NCBI RefSeq assembly: GCF_009223885.1 | Contig: NZ_CP045144.1 | Coordinates: 372,001 to 436,000 of the forward strand | DNA from: Ancylobacter sp. TS-1 | GTDB lineage: Bacteria; Pseudomonadota; Alphaproteobacteria; Rhizobiales; Xanthobacteraceae | Direction: 5' to 3' | Length of the DNA stretch: 64,000 bases | Part shown: positions 27,532 through 37,327 of the stretch, one piece after another | How the letters are laid out: each line of letters begins with the position of its first letter | Position numbering within the stretch: the stretch's first letter is position 1 | The notes under the pieces: model-generated | Database searches by the model: none | What the model saw: only the letters and a program-made list of their open reading frames with translations | Told to the model about the DNA's origin: nothing | Program-made: the position numbers and the translations under genes

Positions 27532-28794
27532 ATGAGGCGCGTCGTCGTTACCGGCCTCGGCATGGTGACGCCGCTTGGTTGCGGCGTTGACGTTACTTGG
27601 AAGCGACTCCTTGCCGGACAGAGCGGGGCCCGGCGCGTCGAGAACTTCGACGTCTCGGACCTGGCGGCCAAGATCGCCTGCCAGATCCCGCGCGGCGATG
27701 GCTCCGACGGCACCTATAATCCCGACCAGTGGATGGAGCCGAAGGAGCAGCGCAAGGTCGACGAGTTCATCGTCTATGCGATGGCCGCCGCCCGTCAGGC
27801 GCTGGACGATGCCGACTGGCATCCGACCTCCTACGAGGACCAGTGCGCCAGCGGCGTGCTGATCGGCTCTGGCATCGGCGGCCTCAACGGCATCGCTGAG
27901 ACCAGCCTGCTGTTGCAGGAGCGCGGCCCGCGCCGTGTGTCCCCCTTCTTCATTCCCGGCCGGCTGATCAACCTCGCCGGCGGCTACGTCTCCATCGAGC
28001 ACGGGCTCAAGGGCCCCAATCATGCGGTGGTCACGGCCTGCTCGACCGGCGCGCACGCCATCGGCGACGCCGCCCGTCTGGTCGCCTTCGGCGATGCCGA
28101 CGTGATGGTGGCCGGCGGCACCGAATCGCCGATCAACCGGCTCGCCATGGCCGGCTTCGCCGCCTGCCGGGCGCTCTCCACCGGCTATAACGACACCCCC
28201 GAGAAGGCGTCGCGTCCCTATGACCGGGACCGCGACGGCTTCGTCATGGGCGAGGGCGCCGGCGTCGTCGTGGTCGAGGCGCTCGAGCACGCGCTGGCGC
28301 GCGGCGCCAAGATTTACGGTGAGATCGTCGGCTACGGCATGTCGGGCGACGCCTACCACATCACCGCCCCGTCCGAGGACGGCGACGGCGCCTATCGCTG
28401 CATGCAGGCGGCGCTGAAGCGCGCCGGCATCACCTCGGCCGAGGTCGACTACATCAACGCGCACGGCACCTCGACCATGGCGGACGGGATCGAGCTGGGC
28501 GCGGTGCAGCGCCTGCTCGGCAACAATGCCGCGCGGGCCTCGATGTCGTCGACCAAGTCGGCCATCGGCCATCTGCTCGGCGCTGCCGGCGCGGTGGAGG
28601 CGATCTTCTCGCTGCTGGCGATTCGCGACCAGATCGCCCCGGCGACGATCAATCTCGACAATCCCTCGGTCGAGACGCCGATCGACCTGGTGCCGCACAC
28701 GCCGCGCCCGCGCGAGATCGAATATGCGCTGTCGAACTCCTTCGGGTTCGGCGGCACCAACGCCTCGCTGGTCTTCAAGCGCTACGCGAACTGA
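27532..28794 (+). CDS. fabF: 3-oxoacyl-ACP synthase II
   Basis: A 420-residue condensing enzyme that elongates acyl-ACP. Catalytic Cys170 in VTACSTGAHA, with the two histidines in NAHGTST and SAIGHLLGAAG. C-terminal NSFGFGGTNASLVF is typical. ATG 27532, 73 bases after acpP. Confidence 0.97.
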   Translation: MRRVVVTGLGMVTPLGCGVDVTWKRLLAGQSGARRVENFDVSDLAAKIACQIPRGDGSDGTYNPDQWMEPKEQRKVDEFIVYAMAAARQALDDADWHPTSYEDQCASGVLIGSGIGGLNGIAETSLLLQERGPRRVSPFFIPGRLINLAGGYVSIEHGLKGPNHAVVTACSTGAHAIGDAARLVAFGDADVMVAGGTESPINRLAMAGFAACRALSTGYNDTPEKASRPYDRDRDGFVMGEGAGVVVVEALEHALARGAKIYGEIVGYGMSGDAYHITAPSEDGDGAYRCMQAALKRAGITSAEVDYINAHGTSTMADGIELGAVQRLLGNNAARASMSSTKSAIGHLLGAAGAVEAIFSLLAIRDQIAPATINLDNPSVETPIDLVPHTPRPREIEYALSNSFGFGGTNASLVFKRYAN

Positions 28795-28920
28795 CCGCAA
28801 GGTGATGACGGCGCAGGGAAAGTCGCGGTACTCACGTACTGTCGGCTTCCCGCTTTCGCCATTATTTCGGGTAGTCTGCCAGTGCGTTGCGCTGCCCGCG
28901 GACGCAAGGCGAGGCACCCG

Positions 28921-30117
28921 ATGACCGACGAGACACCGACCACGCCGACCGGCGCCGAAGCGGCGCCGCCCCCGCCGGTGGCGAACGCTCCCGAGCCGGC
29001 CCCGACCCCCGCGCCCGCGCCGGCCCCCGCCAAGGCGGAGAAGGTCCGCCGGCCCTCGCGCTGGGCACGCCATCCCCTCGTCGCGGCGGGCAGCGCCGTG
29101 TTCACCCTGTTGCTGGTCGCCATCGTGCTCGGCGGCGGCGCGCTGTGGGTCGGCAAGTCCCGCTATCAGGCCGTCGGCCCGCTCGCCGAGGACAAGGCGG
29201 TCATCGTGCCGAACGAATATGGCGTGATGGACATTGCCGACCTGCTGGTGCGCCAGGGCGTGATCGAGGACAAATGGGTGTTCGTCGGCGCCGCCATGGG
29301 CACGCGCGCCTCGGGCAAGCTGAAGGCCGGCGAGTACGAGTTCGACAAGGGCGCCTCGATTCAGCAGGTGCTCGAAACCCTCGTGTCGGGCAAGGTGATT
29401 GAATACACCGTCACCATTCCCGAGGGGCTGACCAGCGACCAGATCGTGGAGCGGCTGGCCGAGGTGGCGGAGCTGTCCGGCTCGGTGCGGCAGGTGCCGC
29501 GCGAGGGCAGCCTGATGCCGGACACCTACAAGATCACGCGCGGCACCTCGCGCGAGGACCTGCTGCGCCGCATGGCGCGCACGCAGGACGTCACGCTGAA
29601 GGAAATCTGGGCCAAGCGCGACCCCGACCTGCCGCTGAAATCGCCGGACGAACTCGTCATCCTCGCTTCCATCGTCGAGAAGGAAACCGGCGTTCCCGAA
29701 GAGCGCCACCAGGTGGCGGCGGTGTTCGTCAACCGGCTCAACAAGAAGATGCGTCTGCAGTCCGACCCGACCATCATCTACGGTCTGGTGCGCGGCAAGG
29801 GCCGGCTGGAGCGCCCGCTGACGCGCACCGACATCTCCACCCCGACGCCGTTCAACACCTACACCATTCCGGCCCTGCCGCCCGGACCGATCGGCAATCC
29901 CGGCCGGGCGTCGCTGGAGGCCACCGCCAATCCGGCCAAGATCAAGGCGCTCTATTTCGTCGCCGACGGCACTGGCGGCCACGCCTTCGCCGAGACGCTG
30001 GACCAGCACAACAAGAATGTCGCGCGCTGGCGGCAGGTCGAGAAGGATCGCAAGATCGATCCGGCCAGCCAGCCGGCCGGCACCTCCGGCACGACCGGCG
30101 CGACCGCGGTCGACTGA
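28921..30117 (+). CDS. mltG: Endolytic transglycosylase MltG
   Basis: A 398-residue inner-membrane enzyme that cuts nascent glycan strands and limits their length. A Pro/Ala-rich cytoplasmic N-terminus (to about 40) precedes one transmembrane helix (about 53-76), a LysM-like region, and the YceG domain with catalytic glutamate in ASIVEKETG and the PYNTY-like PFNTYTIPALPPGPI. ATG 28921. Position after fabF is standard for alphaproteobacteria. Confidence 0.95.
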   Translation: MTDETPTTPTGAEAAPPPPVANAPEPAPTPAPAPAPAKAEKVRRPSRWARHPLVAAGSAVFTLLLVAIVLGGGALWVGKSRYQAVGPLAEDKAVIVPNEYGVMDIADLLVRQGVIEDKWVFVGAAMGTRASGKLKAGEYEFDKGASIQQVLETLVSGKVIEYTVTIPEGLTSDQIVERLAEVAELSGSVRQVPREGSLMPDTYKITRGTSREDLLRRMARTQDVTLKEIWAKRDPDLPLKSPDELVILASIVEKETGVPEERHQVAAVFVNRLNKKMRLQSDPTIIYGLVRGKGRLERPLTRTDISTPTPFNTYTIPALPPGPIGNPGRASLEATANPAKIKALYFVADGTGGHAFAETLDQHNKNVARWRQVEKDRKIDPASQPAGTSGTTGATAVD

Positions 30118-30205
30118 GCGGAGGATCCCGGCCCGACGCCCGCTTGAGGCCAGCGGCGCCGGCTATTATGGTCCGCCCGCCGCGAGGGCGCGGACGGGGG
30201 ATGGA

Positions 30206-31093
30206 ATGGCGCTTGCCAGCATGACGGGTTTCGCACGCACGCAGGGTACCAGCGGCGCGTGGGGATGGGCCTGGGAACTCAAATCGGTCAACGGCAAGGG
30301 CCTCGACGTGCGGCTGCGGCTTCCCGCCGGCTGGGAGGGGCTGGAGCCCGGCCTCAAGCAGATCGCCTCGCGCGCGCTCTCGCGCGGCAATGTCAACGCG
30401 AACCTCACCCTGACCCGCACCGACCCGGAGGTCAGCGTCCGCGTCAATGAGGACGTGCTGCGCGCGGTGATGACCTCGGTGCGCCGCGTCGCCGCCGATC
30501 TCGACGCCCCGCCGGTGCGGCTGGAGAGCCTGCTCGGGCTCAAGGGCGTCATCGAGGTCTCGGAGGCCGAGGAAGGCGAGGCCGAGCGCCGCGCGGCGGA
30601 AGCGGCGGTCATCGCCGGCTTCGAGATGTCTCTCACCGCCCTCACCGCCATGCGCCTGCAGGAAGGTGCGGCATTGGGCATCGTCCTCAGCGAAAGGCTG
30701 GACGGCATCGCCCGGCTGACGGCGGCGGCCGAGGCCAATCCGGCGCGCCGGCCGGAGGCGATCCGCGCCAAGCTCGCCGAGCAGATCCGCACGCTGATGG
30801 ACACCGGCGCCAGTTTCGACGCGGACCGGCTGCATCAGGAGGCGCTCGTACTCGCCTCCAAGGTCGATGTGCGCGAGGAACTCGACCGGCTGGTCGCCCA
30901 TGTCGCCGCCGCCCGCGCCATGCTGGCCGAGGGCGGCGCCGTGGGGCGCAAGCTCGACTTCCTCGCGCAGGAATTCAACCGCGAGACCAACACGCTCTGC
31001 TCCAAGGCCAACGACGTGTCGCTGACCGCCATCGGCCTGGAGCTCAAAGGCCTCGTCGAGCAATTTCGCGAGCAGGTCCAGAACATTGAGTGA
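30206..31093 (+). CDS. yicC: YicC-family endoribonuclease
   Basis: A 295-residue protein from ATG 30206 ([11 protein letters not shown], the conserved YicC start). The C-terminal half has the DUF1732 signature ELDRLVAHV and [23 protein letters not shown]. coli YicC is an RNase affecting small-RNA turnover. Seven bases before gmk, as in many bacteria. Confidence 0.94.
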   Translation: MALASMTGFARTQGTSGAWGWAWELKSVNGKGLDVRLRLPAGWEGLEPGLKQIASRALSRGNVNANLTLTRTDPEVSVRVNEDVLRAVMTSVRRVAADLDAPPVRLESLLGLKGVIEVSEAEEGEAERRAAEAAVIAGFEMSLTALTAMRLQEGAALGIVLSERLDGIARLTAAAEANPARRPEAIRAKLAEQIRTLMDTGASFDADRLHQEALVLASKVDVREELDRLVAHVAAARAMLAEGGAVGRKLDFLAQEFNRETNTLCSKANDVSLTAIGLELKGLVEQFREQVQNIE

Positions 31094-31100
31094 GGACAGG

Positions 31101-31784
31101 ATGAGCGAGACCAACGAGAACGCCGCGACGCCCGGTGCCGCCATTGGCGGCCGACGCGGGCTTATGTTGATTCTCTCGTCGCCCTCTGGCGCAGGCAAAT
31201 CAACCCTGGCCCGCCTGCTGCTGGAGCAGAACCCCGATATCTACCTCTCCGTCTCGGTGACGACGCGCGGGCGCCGGCCGAGCGAGGTGGAGGGCGTGCA
31301 TTACCACTTCCTGACCCGCGAGCGCTTCGAGCGGCTGCGCGATGCCGGCGACCTGTTGGAGTGGGCGGAAGTGCACGGGAATTTCTACGGCACGCCGCGC
31401 GAGCCGGTGGAGGCCGCGCTGACGGCGGGGCGCGACGTATTGTTCGACATCGACTATCAGGGCGCCGAGCAGCTCTACGAGAAAATGCGCGAGGACATTG
31501 TCGGCGTCTTCATCCTGCCGCCCTCCGCCGCCGAGCTGAAGATGCGGCTGGAGCGCCGGGCGGAGGACGCCTCGGGCGTCATCGAGAAGCGGCTGAGGAA
31601 TGCGCGCACCGAGATCGCGCACTGGCGCGACTATAATTACGTGCTGGTGAATGCCGACCTGAACAGCACCTTCGCCAATCTGCGCAACATATTGCTGGCC
31701 GAGCGCCTGCGCCGCGAGCGCCAGCCCGGCCTCGAACCCGTCATCGAACGGCTCGATCAGGAACTGGCGAGGCTGACCGACTGA
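31101..31784 (+). CDS. gmk: Guanylate kinase
   Basis: A 227-residue kinase converting GMP to GDP. P-loop [10 protein letters not shown] (26-35), [22 protein letters not shown]-binding region, and the ERR/R-rich lid. ATG 31101 follows GAGGACAGG; an upstream TTG (31086) overlaps yicC and is unlikely. Its last 28 bases overlap the convergent rsmA end. Confidence 0.97.
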   Translation: MSETNENAATPGAAIGGRRGLMLILSSPSGAGKSTLARLLLEQNPDIYLSVSVTTRGRRPSEVEGVHYHFLTRERFERLRDAGDLLEWAEVHGNFYGTPREPVEAALTAGRDVLFDIDYQGAEQLYEKMREDIVGVFILPPSAAELKMRLERRAEDASGVIEKRLRNARTEIAHWRDYNYVLVNADLNSTFANLRNILLAERLRRERQPGLEPVIERLDQELARLTD

Positions 31785-32635
31785 GCGCCGCCGCGCAGCG
31801 CGACCCAGGCATTGGCGAGCGCGACGAATCCCTCGACCGGCACGCGCTCGGCCCGCTCGGTCGGTTCGATGCCGGTGGCCGCCAGAAGCTCCATGACGTC
31901 GACGCCCAGGCTCTTGAGGCTCTGGCGCAGCATCTTGCGGCGCTGGCCGAAGGCCGCCTCGGTGACGCGTTCCAGCGCCCTCAGCGAGCAGGGCAGGGGC
32001 GCCGCGCGCGGTACGAGGTGCACCACGGAGGAGGTGACCTTGGGCGCCGGCACGAAGGCGGAGGGCGGCACGTCGAAGGCGATGCGCGCCTGCGCCCGCC
32101 AGCCGGTGAGGATGGCGAGCCGGCCGTAATGGTCTTCCCCCGGCGCGGCGACTATGCGCTCGGCGACCTCGCGCTGGAACATCAGCGTCAGGCTCTCATA
32201 CCAGGGCGGCCACGGATCGGTGGAAAGCCAGCCGATGAGCAGGGGCGTCGCGATGTTGTAGGGCAGGTTGGCGATGAGGACGGCGCGCCCGCCTTCCGGC
32301 ACCAGCGCGCGGTAATCCGTCTCCAGCGCGTCGCCCTCGATGATGTCGAGCCGCCCGGGGTAATGCGCCGCCACCTGCGTCAGCGCGGCGATGCAGCGTG
32401 CGTCGCGCTCGATGGCGATCACCCGGCGCGCGCCGAGCGCGAGGATGGCCCGTGTGAGGCCGCCGGGGCCGGGGCCGACCTCGACCACCGTCACGTCGTC
32501 GAGCCGGCCGCCGGTGCGGGCGATCTTCGAGGTGAGGTTGAGGTCCAGCAGGAAGTTCTGGCCGAGCGACTTCAGCGCCGACAGGCCGTGCTCGCGTATG
32601 ACCTCGCGCAGCGGGGGCAACTCGTCGATGCTCAT
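31757..32635 (-). CDS. rsmA: 16S rRNA dimethyladenosine transferase
   Basis: A 292-residue SAM enzyme that dimethylates the two adjacent adenines near the 3' end of 16S rRNA. Start ATG 32635 ([13 protein letters not shown]). Motifs: [21 protein letters not shown] (SAM loop) and [10 protein letters not shown] (catalytic). Last gene of the lptF-to-rsmA run, 34 bases after pdxA. Confidence 0.97.
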   Translation of the reverse strand: MSIDELPPLREVIREHGLSALKSLGQNFLLDLNLTSKIARTGGRLDDVTVVEVGPGPGGLTRAILALGARRVIAIERDARCIAALTQVAAHYPGRLDIIEGDALETDYRALVPEGGRAVLIANLPYNIATPLLIGWLSTDPWPPWYESLTLMFQREVAERIVAAPGEDHYGRLAILTGWRAQARIAFDVPPSAFVPAPKVTSSVVHLVPRAAPLPCSLRALERVTEAAFGQRRKMLRQSLKSLGVDVMELLAATGIEPTERAERVPVEGFVALANAWVALRGGAQSVSLASS

Positions 32636-32669
32636 CCGTCGATGCCCATGCTTCGTCCCCCGCGCGGCA

Positions 32670-33746
32670 TCACGCCGGAGGGCCGTCGAACGCCAGTTCG
32701 GCAGCCGGTTGGCCTTCCGCACGGGCGGCGTCGCGGCCGGCGAGGCGGCGGGCGAGGCGCAGCGCCTCGATCAGGCTCGACGGGTCGGCGCGGCCGGTGC
32801 CGGCAATATCGAAGGCGGTGCCGTGGTCGGGGGACGTGCGCACGAAGGGCAGGCCCAGCGTCACATTGACCGCGCGGTCGAAGGCCAGCGCCTTCACCGG
32901 CGCCAGCACCTGGTCGTGATAGGCGCCGATGGCGACGTCGTAGCCGGCGCGGGCGGCCGGATGGAACAGCGTGTCGGCCGGCAGCGGGCCGCGCGCATCG
33001 ATGCCCGCGCGGCGCAGGCTCTCGACGGCGGGGCGGGTGACGATCTCGTCCTCCACGCCCAGCGTGCCCTCTTCGCCCGCATGCGGGTTGAGCCCGCAGA
33101 CGGCAAGGCGCGGGGAGGCGATGCCGAAGCGGCGCTCGAGGTCGCGGGCGACGATGAGGGCGGTCTCGACCAGCAGCTCCTGCGTGAACAAATGCGGCAC
33201 CTCGGCCAGCGCGACATGGATCGTCGCCGGCACCACGGCGAGTTCCGGCGACCAGATCATCATCACCGGGCGCGGCGCGGGCTCCCCGCACAGATGCGCG
33301 AGATATTCGGTATGGCCGGGAAAGGTGAAGCCGGCGGCGTAGAGCACCGCCTTCGAGATCGGGTTGGTGACGACGGCGCCGGCGCGGCCGGCCTGCACCA
33401 GCGATACAGCGGTGTCGATCGCGGCGCGCGCGGCCGGCGCGCTGCTCGCATCGGGGCGACCGGGCGCGGCGGCGGCGGGCGGTCCGGCGGGAACCACCGG
33501 GAGCGCCGCGTGGAAGTGCCGGCCGGCATCCTCCGGCGAACACTCGGCGACCGGCACGGAAAGGCCGAGATGGGCAGCGCGGGCGCGCAGCAGGCCGGCA
33601 TCGCCGGTGACGAAGAAGGCCGGCAGGTCGCGCTCATTGCGCAGGAGCCAGGCCGCCAGCGTGATGTCGGGGCCGATGCCGGCAGGCTCGCCCATCGTCA
33701 GGGCGAGGGCGGGCGACGGCGCGGCGGACATGGATGCGGTGGTCAT
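32670..33746 (-). CDS. pdxA: 4-hydroxythreonine-4-phosphate dehydrogenase
   Basis: A 358-residue NAD-dependent enzyme of pyridoxal phosphate synthesis. Begins [14 protein letters not shown]; the metal histidines lie in [23 protein letters not shown] and [12 protein letters not shown]. An Ala/Pro/Gly-rich loop (about residues 85-108) is a local insertion. Six bases after the surA-like stop. Confidence 0.96.
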   Translation of the reverse strand: MTTASMSAAPSPALALTMGEPAGIGPDITLAAWLLRNERDLPAFFVTGDAGLLRARAAHLGLSVPVAECSPEDAGRHFHAALPVVPAGPPAAAAPGRPDASSAPAARAAIDTAVSLVQAGRAGAVVTNPISKAVLYAAGFTFPGHTEYLAHLCGEPAPRPVMMIWSPELAVVPATIHVALAEVPHLFTQELLVETALIVARDLERRFGIASPRLAVCGLNPHAGEEGTLGVEDEIVTRPAVESLRRAGIDARGPLPADTLFHPAARAGYDVAIGAYHDQVLAPVKALAFDRAVNVTLGLPFVRTSPDHGTAFDIAGTGRADPSSLIEALRLARRLAGRDAARAEGQPAAELAFDGPPA

Positions 33747-33752
33747 GTGCCG

Positions 33753-34733
33753 TCAGCGATACTGGATCATGACGGATTTGCGGGCATCGGCCAGCAGGCG
33801 CTGGGACACCGCATCGAACTGCTTGGTTTCGAGCTCGGTGCGGGTTTCGCGCTTCTGGGTGCTCTCGCCGACCACCTCGCGGCGACCGCAGACGGCGACC
33901 ATCTCGATGCCGGCGCGGGTCACTTCCGGGGCGGTGAGCTGGCCGATCGGGGTGTCGTCCATAACCTTGCGCACGGGCGCGCTCATGTCGGCCGAGGTGC
34001 GGATCACCGGATCGCGCACGACGGTCTCGCGCATGCCGCGCACCGTGGCGACGCCCGTCTCGCAATCGGCGAAGGCCTTGCGCAGATTGTTCGCCTCGGC
34101 GATGCGCTGCGAGCGCTCGGCGGGGCTTGCGGTGCGCGAGACGACCAGCACGATCTGGCGGACGGTGTATTCGGTGGTGCGCTGGGCGCGGGTAAGGTCC
34201 TCGCCCTTGCTCTGCAACGCCGCGAACACGTCGGAATCGCGCACCGTCGCTGCCGAGGAGTAGCGGCTGCGCACATAGTTGTTCCACACATAGTCGGCCC
34301 GCATCTTGGACTTGAGCATGCGGGCGTCGAGGCCGGCCTGCGCCAGCGCCGCGGTGAGCTGCTCGGGCGTGCGGCCGGTGCGGGTGCCCATGCGGGCGAA
34401 CATCTTGTCGATCTCTTCCTTCTCGGCGGTGATGCCGAACCGCTCGGCGGTGACGACCTTGAGCCGTTCGTCGATCAGTTCCTCCAGCGCCTGCTTCTGG
34501 GTCGGCGAGCGGCGCTCGGTAAGCTGGGCGAGCTTGATACGCTGGGCGACGTCGAAGCTGGTGATGGGCTGGCCCTGCACCATCACGAGGATTTGCTGGG
34601 CGAGGGCCGGGGCGGGCAGGGCGGAGACGGTGCCGAAGGCGCCGAGGGCGGCCAGAGCGAGGGCGACGGCCCGCGTGGCGACCAGACGACGGCAGGCGAG
34701 CCAACCATCCCGAATCCGATCCGCTCCGAGCAT
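33753..34733 (-). CDS. surA: SurA-like periplasmic chaperone with degenerate PPIase part
   Basis: About 326 residues from ATG 34733 (GGGGGCGGAC upstream); ATG 34775 would add 14. Signal sequence (to about residue 46, ending ALAQ) then a SurA N-terminal domain: ILVMVQGQPITSFDVAQRIKL, KQALEELIDERLK. Only one parvulin-like region follows (QIVLVV to VCGRREV), without the histidines and GG(D/E)LGW core of active parvulins, so chaperone function without isomerase activity is likely. E. coli SurA has two parvulin domains and about 430 residues. Between lptD and pdxA, as in E. coli. Confidence 0.88.
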   Translation of the reverse strand: MLGADRIRDGWLACRRLVATRAVALALAALGAFGTVSALPAPALAQQILVMVQGQPITSFDVAQRIKLAQLTERRSPTQKQALEELIDERLKVVTAERFGITAEKEEIDKMFARMGTRTGRTPEQLTAALAQAGLDARMLKSKMRADYVWNNYVRSRYSSAATVRDSDVFAALQSKGEDLTRAQRTTEYTVRQIVLVVSRTASPAERSQRIAEANNLRKAFADCETGVATVRGMRETVVRDPVIRTSADMSAPVRKVMDDTPIGQLTAPEVTRAGIEMVAVCGRREVVGESTQKRETRTELETKQFDAVSQRLLADARKSVMIQYR

Positions 34734-34837
34734 GTCCGCCCCCAATCTTCCCTGGCCTATTGCGCGCAGGCCCATGTCTCTTCCGATGGATCGTGCTCTT
34801 CTGATCGGCGGATGTGGCCTCAATACGACGCCGGCCG

Positions 34838-37327
34838 TCAGTCGCTGCTGCTGGAGCCCGACCCGAGCTGGGACGAGAAGCCGGCCTCGCCCAGGGTCTT
34901 CAGCGAGATCGTCACGAGCACCGTGTCGACCCGCGAGCGGTTGCCGCTCTCGGTGAAGTCCGAGCGGTAGCTGAGCGCGAGGCCGAAGCACTCGTCGGCG
35001 TAGGAGACGCCGAACAGCGTGTAGTCGATCTCGTCGAGGTTCAGGTTGTAACGGGCAGCGGCGCGCAGGCTCCACCGCTCGTCGAGCTTGAGCGTGCCCA
35101 TGCCGAGGATGCCCTCGCGCTCCTCGTAATAGCCGAGCTCGGGCTGCGCCGTGTACAGGCCGTAGAGGGCGCTCACGGAGAGCTTCTCGGTCAGCACGGC
35201 GCGGCCTTCGATCTCGTAGCGCTCCACCGACCAGTCGGCCTGATCGAAACGGAAGCGGTTGATCACCGAGAAGTTCTGCGTCGGCTGGTAATAGAGGCGG
35301 GCGACATAGTCCGAGGCGTCGGTTTCCAGACCCGACTCGGCGCCGGTATTCGCCATGTCCTCATAGGCGTAGGAGTTTTTGCCGAAGAGCTGGTAGGACT
35401 GGCCGAACAGCGCGTTGATCTGACCACCGCCGTTGAAGTTGGCGGTGTACTGGATGCCGATGTTGCCGCGCCCGCCGCCTTCCACGCGGTCATAGCCCGA
35501 GTACTTGCTGACATCGAACAGGTTGGTGTCGTCGAAGATCAGGCTCTGGGCGTCTTCGTTCGGGAACTGGCCGATGTCGGTCTCGTCCGGACGGATGATG
35601 ACCTGCGCGATCGGCTCGATCGTCTGCGTGCCCCAGCTCTGCGCCGAGATGAAGGGATAGCGGTATTCGAGGCCGACCGCCGGCATGGCGCGGAACAGCT
35701 GCTCGTCATTGCCGGGCAGCCACGGGGAATCATCCGCCTGCGACTGCACCGAGGCAACGTCGAGCTGCATGTTGAAGAACGGCGTCCACATCTGGCCGGC
35801 GGTGTCGATGAAGGTCCGGCGCCAGTCGACCACGCCCGACAGGCGGGTGTAGCTGCCGACCATGCCGCGCATCAGGCACGCATCGCGAAGCGCCGCGCCG
35901 GCATCTTCGACCTTGGCGAGGTCGCACTGGTTGGTCGGGCCGTCATACAGCGTCGGGAAGGTCGGCGCGTACAGGGCCGAGGTAGCCCGCAGGTCGATCT
36001 CGTCGCGGGTCAGGCTGGTCAGGTTGAAGTCGTAGCTGAACTGGCCGCCGAGCACCGATTCGCCCAGCGTCTTGCTGTAGTCCAGCACCGGATGGATGAC
36101 CGGCTGCTGCGCCTCCACGTCGTAAGAGGTGAGGCCGGTGAAGTACATGGCGCGCAGGTCGAAATAGCTGCGGTCGCCCTGGCCGACGAGGTAGATCTGC
36201 GACGTCACCTCGCGCGTGGTGGCGCTGATCAGGTTGTAGTCCTGAAGGAAGGTCTCGTCTGACATCAGCCAGCCGTCCCAACCCCAGTACCAGTTCTCGT
36301 TGATGTTGAAGCGGCCGTGCGTCTCGACCATGCCGCGCTGGTCGCGATAGCCCGGCTGGCCGGCGAACTCGTCCTTGTCTTCCTGGATGATGCCGGCGGC
36401 GCGGATCGAGTAGGTGCCGGTCTCCAGCCGATGGCGGAACTCGCCGTCGAGCATGACGCCCTGCTTGGAGACGAAGAGCGGCGAGAACGTCACGTCCATG
36501 TTGGGCGCGATGTTCCAGAAATAGGGAACGGTGACGCCGTAGCCGATTTCCGACGAGTTCACGAACTGCGGAACCAGGAAGCCGGACTTGCGCTTCACCG
36601 TCGGGTCGGGGGCCTCCATATAGGGGACCCAGGCGATCGGAATGCCGAAAAATTCGAGGCGCGCATCCTCGAAATAGATCGTCTGTTCCTTTTCCTTATG
36701 GATGATCTTGGCGGCGCGGACCTGCCACAGCGGCGGCTTTTCCGGCTTTTCCTTACAGGGTTCGCAAGGCGTGTAGGCGCCGCTCGTGAGCACCGTGGTG
36801 TCGCCGCCCGAACGGTCGGCGCGCGCCGCGACGAAATGCATGTCGTCCGGGGTGTCGATGCGCAGCGAGTTCACGAAGCCGTCGGCGAAGTCCTGCGACA
36901 GGTCGAGGCTGTCGGCGGCGATGACGGTGCCGTCCTTGTCCTTGAGTCGCACACCGCCCTCGGCGCGCAGGCGGCTGCCCTGCTGGTCGTAGACCACGCG
37001 CCGCGCCTGCAGCACGGCGCCGTCGTAATAGATCTGGACGTTGCCCTCGGCGATGACCTCGTTGCGCGTGTAGTCGTAGACCAGCTCATCGGCGGTCACG
37101 AGCATCTTCGCGTTGGGATCGCTCTGGCGCTGCTGGAGCACGCCGGCCGCCAGGGCCGAGCTTCCGCCCTGTTCCGACTGCGCATGCGCACCCGTCGCCG
37201 GCACAAACGCAACCAGCGTGGCGGTACTCACCGCGAAGAGCAGCCGACAGGCGGCGGTGTTCAGCCAGCGCATGCGCCGGGAACGCCTCTGATCCGCCTG
37301 GCCGGCTATCACGCTGCCGACCTTCAT
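34838..37327 (-). CDS. lptD: LPS-assembly protein LptD
   Basis: An 829-residue outer-membrane barrel that inserts LPS into the outer leaflet. The ATG at 37327 overlaps the lptG stop as ATGA, fixing the start. Signal peptide (ends near GAHAQ), an OstA-like beta-jellyroll (residues about 75-190: LVTADELVYDYTRN, AEGNVQIYYDG), then the barrel with many aromatic strands. Cysteines occur in TPCEPCKEK, NQCDLAK/DACLMRG and DECFGLAL, enough for the disulfides needed by LptD. The partner lptE is not in the window. Confidence 0.95.
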   Translation of the reverse strand: MKVGSVIAGQADQRRSRRMRWLNTAACRLLFAVSTATLVAFVPATGAHAQSEQGGSSALAAGVLQQRQSDPNAKMLVTADELVYDYTRNEVIAEGNVQIYYDGAVLQARRVVYDQQGSRLRAEGGVRLKDKDGTVIAADSLDLSQDFADGFVNSLRIDTPDDMHFVAARADRSGGDTTVLTSGAYTPCEPCKEKPEKPPLWQVRAAKIIHKEKEQTIYFEDARLEFFGIPIAWVPYMEAPDPTVKRKSGFLVPQFVNSSEIGYGVTVPYFWNIAPNMDVTFSPLFVSKQGVMLDGEFRHRLETGTYSIRAAGIIQEDKDEFAGQPGYRDQRGMVETHGRFNINENWYWGWDGWLMSDETFLQDYNLISATTREVTSQIYLVGQGDRSYFDLRAMYFTGLTSYDVEAQQPVIHPVLDYSKTLGESVLGGQFSYDFNLTSLTRDEIDLRATSALYAPTFPTLYDGPTNQCDLAKVEDAGAALRDACLMRGMVGSYTRLSGVVDWRRTFIDTAGQMWTPFFNMQLDVASVQSQADDSPWLPGNDEQLFRAMPAVGLEYRYPFISAQSWGTQTIEPIAQVIIRPDETDIGQFPNEDAQSLIFDDTNLFDVSKYSGYDRVEGGGRGNIGIQYTANFNGGGQINALFGQSYQLFGKNSYAYEDMANTGAESGLETDASDYVARLYYQPTQNFSVINRFRFDQADWSVERYEIEGRAVLTEKLSVSALYGLYTAQPELGYYEEREGILGMGTLKLDERWSLRAAARYNLNLDEIDYTLFGVSYADECFGLALSYRSDFTESGNRSRVDTVLVTISLKTLGEAGFSSQLGSGSSSSD

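Noticed and set aside
27508..30009. 833-residue minus-strand frame opposite fabF and mltG
   Set aside because: Both genes on the other strand are unambiguous; this frame has shadow composition.
32391..34970. 859-residue plus-strand frame opposite pdxA and surA
   Set aside because: Shadow of two recognised genes on the minus strand.
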